Source of the DNA: Seribacter sulfatis
GTDB lineage: Bacteria > Verrucomicrobiota > Verrucomicrobiia > Opitutales > Seribacteraceae
Direction of reading: 5' to 3'
Assembly (NCBI RefSeq): GCF_964187635.1
Contig: NZ_CAXLMO010000098.1
Coordinates: forward strand, 1-64,000
Length of the DNA: 64,000 bases
Shown piece after piece: positions 16,083-25,084 of this stretch. The position numbers were made by a program, and so were the translations under genes. How positions within the stretch are numbered: the first letter of the stretch is position 1; the number at the start of each line of letters is the position of its first letter. The notes under the pieces were generated by a model, which saw nothing but the letters and a program-made list of their open reading frames with translations, searched no databases and was not told the DNA's origin.

Positions 16083-17621
16083 TTATTCCCACTCAATAGT
16101 GCTAGGTGGTTTTGAACTAATGTCATATACCACTCGATTGGCACCCTTTACTTCATTGATAATTCGATTTGAAACTTTTCTTAAAAGTTTATCTGGTAAT
16201 TCAGCCCAATCTGCTGTCATTGCATCGCTACTAGTAACTGCTCGAAGAGAAATCACATTTTCGTAAGTTCTCTCATCCCCCATTACTCCAACACTCCGAA
16301 CGGGAAGAAAAACACAAAATGCCTGCCAAAGTTTATGATACCAACCCGAGCTATGCAGTTCATCAATAAAGATGGCATCCGCTTCTCTTAAAACCCTAAG
16401 GTTATTTGAATTGATCGACCCTACTACCCTAACTCCTAAGCCGGGTCCCGGAAAAGGGTGGCGCATGAGAACATTTTCAGTCAAGCCGAGGGCACGACCT
16501 AGATTACGAACTTCGTCTTTGAACAATTCCCTTAAGGGCTCAAGTAAGGACAGTTTCATTTTTTTAGGCAACCCACCTACATTATGGTGACTCTTGATCA
16601 ATGATGCAGGATTACCGGCAATGGGTACACTTTCAATCACATCTGGATATAAGGTACCTTGGGCCAAAAAATCAACGTCACCTAACTTCTTTACTTCTTT
16701 ATCAAAAACTTCGATGAAAGTTTTACCTATAATTTTACGTTTCTTTTCAGGATCAGTAACTCCCTTAAGCTTCTTAAGAAACAAACTACCCGCGAGAGCA
16801 ACTTTGAGCTTTCCGGGTATGTGGTTTTTAAAAAGTTTCTTTACTTGGTCCCTTTCATTTAATCTGAGTAATCCATTATCAACAAAAATACAGGTGAGTT
16901 GATCTCCTATAGCACGATGAATAAGAGCGGCTGCGACAGACGAATCAACTCCTCCGCTAAGGCCAAGAATAACTTTCTTGTTTCCAACTTTATTTTTTAT
17001 TTCATCGATCGCACTTTGAGTAAAATCCTCCATATCCCAATCGCATTTACACTTACAGATTGTAACAAGAAAGTTTCTAATAATTTCATTTCCCTTCTCT
17101 GAATGCTCTACTTCAGGATGAAATTGCAAACCATAAAACTTTCTGGTCGAATCTTCAATCGAGGCAAAGTTCGAATTCTCAGTTTGAGCTAAAGCTTTAA
17201 AACCCTTAGGCATTTTTACCAGGCAATCGCCATGGGAATTCCAAACCGTGAGTTGTGTTGGCAAATCCTTGAATAATAAACCCTTCTTTAACACCTTCAA
17301 TTTTCCTCTGCCGTATTCTCGATGATTACTGTTTTTAACCTCACCACCCAGCATTTTTCCCATTAATTGTAACCCATAACAAATCCCCAATATGGGAATT
17401 CCTAATGAAAAAATTTCCGCTTTGGGTTTAGGTGAGCCTTTTGCCAAAACACTTGCAGGTCCACCAGATAAAACAATACCAACCGGTCTTAACCTTTTAA
17501 TGTCTCCAATCTTAGTATTAAAAGGTAATACCTTCGAATAAACATTTGCCTCACGTATTCGCCTCGCAATTACTTGTGTATATTGGGAACCAAAATCTAG
17601 AACTATGATTGTTTGTGGCAT
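16083..17621 (-). CDS. guaA: GMP synthase (glutamine-hydrolysing)
   Basis: Aminates XMP to GMP. The 512 residues comprise an N-terminal glutaminase (C81 in GICYGLQ, H168 and E170 in QFHPE), the ATP-pyrophosphatase domain with the PP-loop SGGVDS at 222-227, and a C-terminal dimerisation domain ending in KPPSTIEWE, the usual terminus. It is the first gene of the minus-strand run with hisDCBH and gltA. The grouping joins purine and histidine metabolism, which share PRPP and AICAR. Confidence 0.97.
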   Translation of the reverse strand: MPQTIIVLDFGSQYTQVIARRIREANVYSKVLPFNTKIGDIKRLRPVGIVLSGGPASVLAKGSPKPKAEIFSLGIPILGICYGLQLMGKMLGGEVKNSNHREYGRGKLKVLKKGLLFKDLPTQLTVWNSHGDCLVKMPKGFKALAQTENSNFASIEDSTRKFYGLQFHPEVEHSEKGNEIIRNFLVTICKCKCDWDMEDFTQSAIDEIKNKVGNKKVILGLSGGVDSSVAAALIHRAIGDQLTCIFVDNGLLRLNERDQVKKLFKNHIPGKLKVALAGSLFLKKLKGVTDPEKKRKIIGKTFIEVFDKEVKKLGDVDFLAQGTLYPDVIESVPIAGNPASLIKSHHNVGGLPKKMKLSLLEPLRELFKDEVRNLGRALGLTENVLMRHPFPGPGLGVRVVGSINSNNLRVLREADAIFIDELHSSGWYHKLWQAFCVFLPVRSVGVMGDERTYENVISLRAVTSSDAMTADWAELPDKLLRKVSNRIINEVKGANRVVYDISSKPPSTIEWE

Positions 17622-17738
17622 AAGGAGGTCTTAATTAGTCATAAAGAATGAAATATAAAACGTACAAAGCAAAGTAATTATTAAAAAAGGATAAGCACAC
17701 CTTTTAGCAACACAAACTTAGTCAAGAAGTCTGAAGAG

Positions 17739-17764
17739 GTAGAACCTATGAAATAGAATTCTAC
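17739..17764 (-). terminator. Possible hairpin after rplQ
   Basis: GTAGAA (17739-17744) and TTCTAC (17759-17764) pair, with an inner CTAT/ATAG stem. It lies 17 bp past the end of rplQ in the 160-bp gap before guaA. There is no T-run on the minus strand, so it may be a processing or Rho-related structure rather than an intrinsic terminator. Confidence 0.3.
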
Positions 17765-17781
17765 AAATCGAAAAATGTTAT

Positions 17782-18429
17782 TTATTCTGGATTTTTTTCG
17801 GCTGTCTTCTTTTCTTCTACAACTTGATCTTCATCCTTAACTTTCGATTCTGGTAAATCAATTGCGGATGCTTCTTCTGATGGCTCAACCGTTGTGGGAG
17901 TAGTATCTTCTTCTACAACTGCAGACTCAACTGCTTGTTCGCTATTTTCAGGGGAATTTTCTACTGTAGAGGACTCTTCTTCTTTTGCTGATGGCTTGGT
18001 CTTAGTTTTTTTTGGTGCACGCTTCTTCTTAGGTTTCTTCTTTTGTATTTCTTCTACAAATTCAATGATAGCCATGTCTGCAGCATCACCCAAGCGAGGT
18101 ATCGCCAACTTATAAATTCTTGTGTAACCACCATTTCGTCCTGCAAATTGTTCTACCAATTCGTCAAAAAGCTTTTTAACAGCAGTCTTACTTCTCAATC
18201 GTGCGATAGCTTGCCTACGAAAATGAACCTTTTTGGCTGCATCGTCAGAAGCATGTGCTTTCTTTGCTAAAGTAATTGCTTTTTCAATTGAAGGGCGTAG
18301 TGCACGTGCTTTTGCAAGAGTTGTCTTAATCCGCCCATTATCAATGAGCGAACAAGATAAGTTGGCAATCAAGGAAATTCTATGGGCTGTTTTGACCCCT
18401 AGAAGATGATTGTGTTTTCTATGTCTCAT
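17782..18429 (-). CDS. rplQ: 50S ribosomal protein L17 with a long charged C-terminal tail
   Basis: Residues 1-128 are a normal L17 (MRHRKHNHLLGVKTAHR, NGRIKTTLAKARALRP, GGYTRIYKLAIPRLGDAADMAIIEF), which binds 23S rRNA near the exit-tunnel region. Residues 129-215 are extra: a lysine/proline stretch and then a glutamate- and serine-rich, low-complexity region that should be disordered. It is the last gene of the ribosomal cluster, 22 bp after rpoA. Compare S11, which has a similar tail at its other end. Confidence 0.96.
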   Translation of the reverse strand: MRHRKHNHLLGVKTAHRISLIANLSCSLIDNGRIKTTLAKARALRPSIEKAITLAKKAHASDDAAKKVHFRRQAIARLRSKTAVKKLFDELVEQFAGRNGGYTRIYKLAIPRLGDAADMAIIEFVEEIQKKKPKKKRAPKKTKTKPSAKEEESSTVENSPENSEQAVESAVVEEDTTPTTVEPSEEASAIDLPESKVKDEDQVVEEKKTAEKNPE

Positions 18430-18451
18430 CTTGTTAAATTATAATAGGTTA

Positions 18452-19450
18452 TTAATTGGCAATTGTTTCTAGTAAACGACTTTCGAATTTCATTCCAAGC
18501 GATAAACCAAGCTGTTCGAGTTTGGCTTTAATTTCGTTCAGGGATTTTTTTCCAAAGTTGCGATATTTAAGCATTTCTGGTTCAGATTTCGTGGCAAGTT
18601 CTCCAACTGTTACAATATTTGCATTGTTTAGACAGTTGGCTGCACGAACTGACAGTTCAATTTCGTTAACACTCATTCCGAGAAGATTCTTTAAACGATT
18701 CTGCTCTTCACTTACTTCCTTGGTGTGACTTTCGAATTCAATCTGCTCTTCACTGATTTGATCAAAAACATCTAGATGATGTCGAAGTATTGCAGCAGAT
18801 TGTTTAAGAGCATCATCAGGCGTAATTCTACCGTCAGTATTTACTTCCAAAATAAGTTTATCGTAATCCGTCATTTGTCCAACACGGGTATTTTGAACAT
18901 CGTATTTAACAAGTTTGACTGGACTAAAAAGAGCATCAACATTAATCATTCCAATAGGCTGACCTTCAATTTTACTGTCTTCACCAAGGCAAAAACCGCG
19001 CCCAACTGAAACAATCATATCGGCCAAGATGTTTTTCTTACGATCGGTAGTAAGAATCAACTGCTCAGGATTGATAATTTCTATTCCTTCCATTGGCGAG
19101 ATATCGCCCGCTGTAATTTCTCCTTCCTTCTCGACATCAAGTGTTAGAGTAACAGGGTCTGCTTTGTGACTAACAATAAGAATCTTTTTGAGATTTAAAA
19201 CAATATCAGTTACATCCTCTACAATACCATCTACGCTTTGAAATTCGTGTTGAACCCCCTCTATTTTAATAGAAGAAATAGCGGCACCTTCAATTGAACT
19301 TAGTAAGACTCTACGAAAGGCATTTCCAATGGTGTGACCGTATCCAGATTCAAATGGGTCTGCAATGAACTTAGCGTATTTATCTGTCGCGGTTTCCTCT
19401 TCTTTAATAAGACGGTTAGGTAATTCAAACTTTCCAAGTTTTGTTGCCAT
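18452..19450 (-). CDS. rpoA: RNA polymerase alpha subunit
   Basis: Alpha dimerises to nucleate RNA polymerase assembly and contacts UP elements and activators. It has 332 residues. The N-terminal domain contains EPFESGYGHTIGNAFRRVLLSS; the C-terminal domain (about 255-332) contains the helix-hairpin-helix pair LSVRAANCLNNANIVTVGEL and FGKKSLNEIKAKL. It lies in the conserved place between rpsD and rplQ. Confidence 0.98.
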   Translation of the reverse strand: MATKLGKFELPNRLIKEEETATDKYAKFIADPFESGYGHTIGNAFRRVLLSSIEGAAISSIKIEGVQHEFQSVDGIVEDVTDIVLNLKKILIVSHKADPVTLTLDVEKEGEITAGDISPMEGIEIINPEQLILTTDRKKNILADMIVSVGRGFCLGEDSKIEGQPIGMINVDALFSPVKLVKYDVQNTRVGQMTDYDKLILEVNTDGRITPDDALKQSAAILRHHLDVFDQISEEQIEFESHTKEVSEEQNRLKNLLGMSVNEIELSVRAANCLNNANIVTVGELATKSEPEMLKYRNFGKKSLNEIKAKLEQLGLSLGMKFESRLLETIAN

Positions 19451-19485
19451 GATAATTTTGGGGTTAAATATGTAAAAAAATAAGA

Positions 19486-20094
19486 TTAACGACTATAAAA
19501 TTCAACTACCAGTTGAACATTAATACTTTGTTCGAGTTCATCAGATTGCGGGAGACGAGTTACCGTTCCTTGAAGGGAATCTACATTGACTTCGACCCAA
19601 GGTGGGGAAGGATGATATTGAGAACCTTCTAGATTTTGGGTTGCAACTTGTCGTGAAGATGTCTTTTCACGCACTCCGATTACATCACCTGCAACAACAA
19701 AATAACTAGGTATGTCCACTTTTTTTCCATTCACTAAAAGATGTCCATGATTAACAAATTGCCTTGCTGCTTGCCTAGTCTTGGCAAAGCCAAGTCGATA
19801 GACTACATTATCTAATCGTGTTTCTAACATTGTGAGAAAGGCTTCACCGGTTACGCCCTTCTTACTTTTCGCACGTTCGAACATATTGCGAAATTGCTTC
19901 TCAGTTAAGCCATACATCATCCTAAGCTTTTGCTTTTCAATCAAGCCTTGGCCATAATCACTGACTTTTCTGCGAAAAGATGGACCATGCTGTCCAGGAG
20001 GGTAGGCTCTTCTTTCAAAGGCTTTATTTGCAGGGAACAACGCCATTCCAAATCGGCGATTAATTCTTGTAGTTGGACCGGTATATCGAGACAT
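19486..20094 (-). CDS. rpsD: 30S ribosomal protein S4
   Basis: A primary 16S rRNA-binding assembly protein. It has 202 residues; the S4 RNA-binding fold includes LDNVVYRLGFAKTRQAARQFVNHGHLLVNG. The N-terminus MSRYTGPTTRINRRFG lacks the zinc-type cysteine knuckle. It sits between rpsK and rpoA, the usual alpha-operon order. In E. coli S4 is the operon repressor; no matching leader structure was recognised here. Confidence 0.97.
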   Translation of the reverse strand: MSRYTGPTTRINRRFGMALFPANKAFERRAYPPGQHGPSFRRKVSDYGQGLIEKQKLRMMYGLTEKQFRNMFERAKSKKGVTGEAFLTMLETRLDNVVYRLGFAKTRQAARQFVNHGHLLVNGKKVDIPSYFVVAGDVIGVREKTSSRQVATQNLEGSQYHPSPPWVEVNVDSLQGTVTRLPQSDELEQSINVQLVVEFYSR

Positions 20095-20129
20095 AATAAA
20101 ATTTTGTTAGATAAAACTGTTAATTAATT

Positions 20130-20705
20130 TTAAACTCTTCTTCTCTTAGGTGCTCGGCACCCGTTGTGAGGAACAGGAGTAACATCGAGAATAGAAGAAA
20201 CACTGAATCCAAGACTCTGTAGGGCTCGAATTGCAGAATCACGACCCATACCAGGTCCTTTTACTTTAACTAAAACCTCTTTCATACCATGGGACATTGC
20301 TACTTTCCCGGCGTCTTGAGTAACTACTTGTGCAGCATAAGCTGTGGATTTTCTAGACCCACGGAAATTACATTTTCCAGAACTAGACCATGAAATTACA
20401 TTGCCCTTCATGTCGGTGAAAGAAACTTTAGTATTATTAAAAGTAGCGACTACATAACAAATTCCAGAGGTAATGTTCTTGCTACCTTTGGCCTTTCGAA
20501 TTTTTACCTGCTCAATATTGGCACCAAGTAAGTCTGCTGCTGTCTCTTCCTTCTTTTCTGTTTTCTCTGCTTTCTCGGGATTATCAGAAGTGTTTGCCTC
20601 GGAACTCTTTTCCGCTTTTGGTTCGACAACCTTCTTAACTTGATCAGTTTTGACTACTTCGTCTACAGTTTCAGCTGTTTTATCTTTGTTTTCTTCTTCG
20701 CTCAT
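20130..20705 (-). CDS. rpsK: 30S ribosomal protein S11 with a charged N-terminal extension
   Basis: From ATG 20705 the protein has 191 residues. The last 125 or so are a standard S11 (FNNTKVSFTDMKGN, GSRKSTAYAAQ, GRDSAIRALQSLGF, PHNGCRAPKRRRV). The first 60 residues are a lysine/glutamate-rich, probably disordered extension absent from most S11. A start at 20735 would overlap rpsM by 20 bp and add an unlikely N-terminus, so I prefer 20705. S11 lines the mRNA exit path on the platform. Confidence 0.93.
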   Translation of the reverse strand: MSEEENKDKTAETVDEVVKTDQVKKVVEPKAEKSSEANTSDNPEKAEKTEKKEETAADLLGANIEQVKIRKAKGSKNITSGICYVVATFNNTKVSFTDMKGNVISWSSSGKCNFRGSRKSTAYAAQVVTQDAGKVAMSHGMKEVLVKVKGPGMGRDSAIRALQSLGFSVSSILDVTPVPHNGCRAPKRRRV

Positions 20706-20715
20706 TGTAAAAAAA

Positions 20716-21090
20716 TTATGCTTTTCTAACCACACCTACGGTTTTACGCCCACCTTTTCGAGTACGAGCATTTGTAATAGTTCTTTGTCCTCTAACTGGT
20801 AAACCGCGTTGATGCCTCAAACCTCGATAGCAACGAATACTTTGTAAACGTTTAAGATTATTGGTAACCGCGCGGCGTAAATCACCCTCGACCATAATTT
20901 TTTGATCAATGATGTAATTACTAATAAGGCTGATCTCTTGTTCGTTAAGTTCCTGGGTTCGACGATCTGGATCGATCCCGGTGACCTCAAGTATCTTTTT
21001 AGCACGGGTTGGACCGACGCCATAAATGTATCTCAAAGAAAATTCAATTTTCTTTCTGTTTGGAATATCTACTCCGAGCAATCTAGCCAT
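20716..21090 (-). CDS. rpsM: 30S ribosomal protein S13
   Basis: Head protein that contacts the P-site tRNA and the 50S bridge B1. It has 124 residues and is complete: ARLLGVDIPNRKKIEFSLRYIYGVG at the start, CYRGLRHQRGLPVRGQRT and a basic tail with GGRKTVGVVRK. It follows secY directly with a 33-bp gap; the infA and rpmJ genes often found here are absent. Confidence 0.98.
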   Translation of the reverse strand: MARLLGVDIPNRKKIEFSLRYIYGVGPTRAKKILEVTGIDPDRRTQELNEQEISLISNYIIDQKIMVEGDLRRAVTNNLKRLQSIRCYRGLRHQRGLPVRGQRTITNARTRKGGRKTVGVVRKA

Positions 21091-21123
21091 AATATTATAT
21101 CTGTTGAGGTTAAATTTTTTTGA

Positions 21124-22680
21124 TCAAGTACTCTTCAATATGAACCCGACGAGTCCTAGTAAGAATAATGCTATTGCGATAAAAATTAAAGGGCGCCATT
21201 GCGCTTCAAAGTCTTTCAGTTCAAGGGATTCTATTCCCTGACTGTTGCTCGAAGATCTTCCACGAATTCGGCCCTTTCGCAGGAAGCCATCGTAATGTCT
21301 TTGTAGAAGAAATGTTTCTAGTTGGCGCATCGTATCTAACACAACGCCCACAATAATAAGCATACCAGTACCTCCAAAAAAGGTTGCTACATTATAGGAA
21401 ACATTCGCAGTCTTGAAGATAAAATCCGGGAAGACTGCAATAGCAGTCAAGAATATAGCACCCGCTAATGTCAACCGAGTCATTACGAAATCTAGAAAAC
21501 GAGCGGTGTGTTCACCTGGACGAACACCAGGGACATATCCACCATTCTTTTTCAGATCATCGGCGATTTGAACGGGTTTAAACATTATAGATACCCAAAA
21601 ATAACTAAATACGAGAATCAAACCACCATATACAATATAGTAAAACCAACCGCGACTTGCGAAAACATTTGCAAGATCAATTGCCCAATTAGTTTCTGAA
21701 GGGGAATCTGCTATTGCAGCTCCTAGCGTACGAAGCAATTGGGCAGGAAACATCAGAATGGCACTTGCAAAAATAACGGGCATTACTCCTGCGTAATTCA
21801 CCTTAAGCGGAAGGAAAGAACTCTGTCCGCCAAAAACCTTTCGTCCAACCATTCTTTTGGCATACTGGACAGGAATTTTACGCTGAGCTTGTGTAACTGC
21901 AATGATACCACCAACAACAACTAGAAAGAGACCCACCATTAGCAGGGCTTTTACGATCACCATATTGTCACCAGCAGGGGCTAGAAATATGAGCGCATAT
22001 GCATCGGCGAGGGCCTTAGGGAGATCAGATAAAATTCCTACGGTAATTAATAAAGAAATTCCATTTCCAATACCGCGCTGGGTTATCTGTTCCCCTAACC
22101 ACATCAAAATTAAGGACCCTGTTGTAAGGAAAATAATTGTAGTAATTAAAAATATGGAAGGGGAGGTAGCCACAACAATTGCACCGAGTGGTTTTCCATC
22201 CAAACCGATCTCGGCTGGGTTAAAGCCTTGGATAAGACTGCCCGGACTATCTCGTAGTGCTAATGCCAGTAATCCACCCTGTATAAGACAAATTACTATA
22301 GTTAGATATCTTGTGTATTGAGATATCTTTTGCCTACCCGGTTCACCCTCCTGCTGAAGTCTTGCTAGTTGTGGGAAAACAGCACCCATCAATTGCATTA
22401 TGATAGATGCACTGATGTAGGGCATTATTCCTAAGGCAAATAGGGCACCATTAAGTAATGCACCGCCAGTAAACATGTTGTAAAACCCAAGAATATCATT
22501 ACCTTCAGTCTCACTTCTCGATTGCTCTCTTAGTTCAAAAAACTCCTTGATTGGAGAAGGGTCAACACCAGGCAGAGGAATATTTGCCCCAACACGGGCA
22601 ATAAAAAGTAGAGCCAAGGTGAAGAAAATCTTCTGCCTTAGTTCAGGGATTTTTAAACAATTTGTAAATGCTGAAAGCAT
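21124..22680 (-). CDS. secY: Preprotein translocase subunit SecY
   Basis: Channel-forming subunit of the Sec translocon in the inner membrane. It has 518 residues, about 75 longer than E. coli SecY, because of larger loops after TM1 and around residues 150-170. The TM1 region LLFIARVGANIPLPGVDPSP, the plug area, KISQYTRYLT, GIGNGISLLI and TM10 near TGMLIIVGVVLDTMRQLE are typical. It is placed after rplO as usual. Cooperates with SecE (46 kb). Confidence 0.97.
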   Translation of the reverse strand: MLSAFTNCLKIPELRQKIFFTLALLFIARVGANIPLPGVDPSPIKEFFELREQSRSETEGNDILGFYNMFTGGALLNGALFALGIMPYISASIIMQLMGAVFPQLARLQQEGEPGRQKISQYTRYLTIVICLIQGGLLALALRDSPGSLIQGFNPAEIGLDGKPLGAIVVATSPSIFLITTIIFLTTGSLILMWLGEQITQRGIGNGISLLITVGILSDLPKALADAYALIFLAPAGDNMVIVKALLMVGLFLVVVGGIIAVTQAQRKIPVQYAKRMVGRKVFGGQSSFLPLKVNYAGVMPVIFASAILMFPAQLLRTLGAAIADSPSETNWAIDLANVFASRGWFYYIVYGGLILVFSYFWVSIMFKPVQIADDLKKNGGYVPGVRPGEHTARFLDFVMTRLTLAGAIFLTAIAVFPDFIFKTANVSYNVATFFGGTGMLIIVGVVLDTMRQLETFLLQRHYDGFLRKGRIRGRSSSNSQGIESLELKDFEAQWRPLIFIAIALFLLGLVGFILKST

Positions 22681-22701
22681 GCTCGCGATAGAAAGTTAAA
22701 A

Positions 22702-23133
22702 TTATTCGGATACGGTACCGCCGGCAGCTAAAATTTTATCTTTTGCTGACTTGGATATCTGGTCCACTTTAACGGTAAAGGGTTTATTAACATCACCAGT
22801 CCCAAGAAGTTTAACAACAGTAGAATTAGACCTAATCAAACCTGCATTTATCAGGGATTCGAGATCTACCTTGTCCGAAGATAACTTTTCTAATTCATTT
22901 AAATTCACTATGGCACAAGGAGATTGGAACCTAGTACGATTAAAACCTCTTTGAGGGAGTTTTCTAAAAAGTGGCATCTGTCCACCTTCAAAGCCAGCTC
23001 TTAACGAGTAGCCTGAACGTGCACCTGCACCTTTGTGCCCGCGACCAGAAGTTTTTCCGTGACCATTTCCATGGCCTCTACCTACGCATCTTTTTTTGCG
23101 ATTTGCTCCAGCTGGAATTTCATTTTCTTTCAT
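22702..23133 (-). CDS. rplO: 50S ribosomal protein L15
   Basis: From ATG 23133 the protein has 143 residues. A longer frame to 23280 would run into rpsE and is not used. The glycine/arginine-rich start (KKRCVGRGHGNGHGKTSGRG) and RAGFEGGQMPLFRKLPQRGF are diagnostic. It directly follows rpsE: the rpmD (L30) gene that normally lies between them is missing. Confidence 0.97.
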   Translation of the reverse strand: MKENEIPAGANRKKRCVGRGHGNGHGKTSGRGHKGAGARSGYSLRAGFEGGQMPLFRKLPQRGFNRTRFQSPCAIVNLNELEKLSSDKVDLESLINAGLIRSNSTVVKLLGTGDVNKPFTVKVDQISKSAKDKILAAGGTVSE

Positions 23134-23146
23134 GATAATATAAAAT

Positions 23147-23734
23147 TTAGGCAGAAACTTCAGTTGTTTCAGGAACAGCAACTGGTAAAGGTTTGGGAGC
23201 TTCCATGTAAGAGGGGCCCGTAACTTCTTCACCTCGAATATTAGAAATTGTTTTGGGTGTTCTAAGCTGTAGCAGTCCATCCATAGTTGCAGAAACTACT
23301 GACAATTGATTGTTCGACCCGAGTGACTTAGAAAGAATGTTTTTCACACCTGCAGCTTCAAGAACAGCTCTTACGCCTCCGCCAGCAATAATACCCGTTC
23401 CCTGACGTGCTGGTTTTAACAAAACTTTCCCGCCGTCATAAGTTCCTACTATCTGATGCGGTACAGTATCACCATAAACTGCAACATTCTTCATCGCTTT
23501 TTTAGCCTTATCAGTTCCCTTGCGAATTGCATCAGGAACCATCTGCGCCTTGCCGTAGCCAAAACCAACTTTTCCGTTTTGGTCGCCTACTACAACAAGG
23601 GCAGCAAAACTAAAACGTCGTCCACCTTTAACTACTTTAGCACAACGATTAATGTGAACCACTTTCTCAAAAAGTTCAGGTTCATCCTTGTTTACTTCTG
23701 GTAATTTCTTATTTCTTCGATTCGGTTTACTCAT
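23147..23734 (-). CDS. rpsE: 30S ribosomal protein S5
   Basis: Involved in decoding accuracy and mRNA unwinding at the entry channel. It has 195 residues with the dsRBD-like segment VKGGRRFSFAALVVVGD, GYGKAQMVPDAIRKG, and the second domain ARQGTGIIAGGGVRAVLE. A short tail of about 20 extra residues is present. Next on the transcript is rplO. Confidence 0.97.
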   Translation of the reverse strand: MSKPNRRNKKLPEVNKDEPELFEKVVHINRCAKVVKGGRRFSFAALVVVGDQNGKVGFGYGKAQMVPDAIRKGTDKAKKAMKNVAVYGDTVPHQIVGTYDGGKVLLKPARQGTGIIAGGGVRAVLEAAGVKNILSKSLGSNNQLSVVSATMDGLLQLRTPKTISNIRGEEVTGPSYMEAPKPLPVAVPETTEVSA

Positions 23735-23740
23735 GGTAAT

Positions 23741-24097
23741 TTAAAATTTTAATCCTTGTTCGCGTATTGCATCTGCAAACGCTTTTACGCACCCGTGATA
23801 CTTCCGACCGGAACGGTCAAAGACAATTGATTTGTAGCCCTTTGCTTTAATTTGTTCGCCAACGGCAACGCCAAGCTTTTGAGCTCCTGCCACGTTGGGC
23901 AGTAAGTCCTTAAAGTCAGAATGGGTAGTCGCAACACCAAGAACAGTGTGACCTAATTCGTCGTCAATACACTGGGCGTGAATATTTTTGTTTGTAAACC
24001 TAACAGCAACGCGAGGTCTTTCGGCTGTACCGTTTACCTTTTTACGTATTCGCCAACGACGTTTCTGAGCTAATTCTTTTTTCTTTGAAAGTTTCAT
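23741..24097 (-). CDS. rplR: 50S ribosomal protein L18
   Basis: Binds 5S rRNA with L5. It has 118 residues: KKELAQKRRWRIRKKVNGTAERPRVAVRFTNKNIHAQ followed by FDRSGRKYHGCVKAFADAIREQGLKF, a canonical sequence. The gaps to rplF and rpsE are 8 and 6 bp. Confidence 0.98.
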   Translation of the reverse strand: MKLSKKKELAQKRRWRIRKKVNGTAERPRVAVRFTNKNIHAQCIDDELGHTVLGVATTHSDFKDLLPNVAGAQKLGVAVGEQIKAKGYKSIVFDRSGRKYHGCVKAFADAIREQGLKF

Positions 24098-24105
24098 TAT
24101 TCTAA

Positions 24106-24642
24106 TTAAGCAGATTTTTTACCTTCTTTTCGGCGAACATATTCACCGAGTATTCGAACGCCCTTACCTTTGTAAGGCTCGACGGGATAATAACTTTTGA
24201 TTTCAGCAGCAACTTGTCCCACTTTCTGTTTATCGGCTCCTTCAACAAGAATTTTTACATTGTCCGAAACTGTTACTGTAACACCTTCGGGGATATCGTG
24301 TAAAATTGGGTGCGAGTAACCGAGTTCTAAATCAATTTTTGGACCCTTCACTGTTGCTCGGAAACCTACTCCTTCGATCAGTAAATTTTTACTGTAGGGT
24401 TTATTCACACCTTGCACCATATTTGCAATGATAGAACGTACAGTGCCATAATTAGCTTGAGCAGATCGTGAACTGTCAGTTGGTGTGATGACTACTGTGT
24501 CTTCACTCTTTGTAATTTGTGCTAGGGGCGAAAACTCCTGAGTGATGTCACCCTTTGGACCCTTCACGCGGACGCTTTGGCCGTCAATTGTTACATCGAC
24601 ACCGGACGGGATTACTACGGGAATTTTTCCTATTCTGCTCAT
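24106..24642 (-). CDS. rplF: 50S ribosomal protein L6
   Basis: Stabilises the 23S rRNA region near the sarcin-ricin loop and factor-binding site. It has 178 residues in two repeated domains: MSRIGKIPVVIPSGV at the start and the C-terminal PYKGKGVRILGEYVRRKEGKKS motif. Standard spc-operon position. Confidence 0.98.
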   Translation of the reverse strand: MSRIGKIPVVIPSGVDVTIDGQSVRVKGPKGDITQEFSPLAQITKSEDTVVITPTDSSRSAQANYGTVRSIIANMVQGVNKPYSKNLLIEGVGFRATVKGPKIDLELGYSHPILHDIPEGVTVTVSDNVKILVEGADKQKVGQVAAEIKSYYPVEPYKGKGVRILGEYVRRKEGKKSA

Positions 24643-24661
24643 GGGGAATTATAAATAAATG

Positions 24662-25060
24662 TTACCAAACGCTACAGAGGATTTCACCTCCAAGCTTATT
24701 TTTTCTTGCTGTTTTGTCGTCGATGATGCCGTTCGGAGTACTCAAGATAGAGATACCTAATCCACCAAGCACACGGGGTATTTCTCGATACCCGCAATAA
24801 GTACGCCTCCCGGGTGTGCTTACTCTATTAATACCCCTTATGGCATGCTGGCCATCAACATACTTAAGTGTGATTTGAATATTCTTGTGACCATTTTCAG
24901 CAGATTGTTCATCACAATTTGCTACAAAACCACGTGATTTAAGAATTTTTGCAATTCCTACGCGAAGGTTTGAATGAGGGTAGGAACATGTACTTTTACC
25001 AGCACTACCTGCATTTCGTATTACGGTTATAAAATCTCCTATTGTATCGTGAACTGACAT
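24662..25060 (-). CDS. rpsH: 30S ribosomal protein S8
   Basis: Central 16S rRNA-binding assembly protein. It has 132 residues: VHDTIGDFITVIRNAG, LRVGIAKILKSRGF, and the RNA-binding C-terminus SILSTPNGIIDDKTARKNKLGGEILCSVW. In E. coli S8 represses the spc operon; no leader mimic was recognised here. Confidence 0.98.
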   Translation of the reverse strand: MSVHDTIGDFITVIRNAGSAGKSTCSYPHSNLRVGIAKILKSRGFVANCDEQSAENGHKNIQITLKYVDGQHAIRGINRVSTPGRRTYCGYREIPRVLGGLGISILSTPNGIIDDKTARKNKLGGEILCSVW

Positions 25061-25084
25061 AATTTTTAAGAGTTAGATATAGAT

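Noticed and set aside
17622..17636. AGGAGG-like motif next to guaA
   Set aside because: It reads AGGAGG only on the plus strand; on the guaA transcript it is CCTCCT and cannot be a Shine-Dalgarno site.
21902..22321. 139-codon plus-strand frame inside secY
   Set aside because: Antisense shadow of a conserved gene; no family features.
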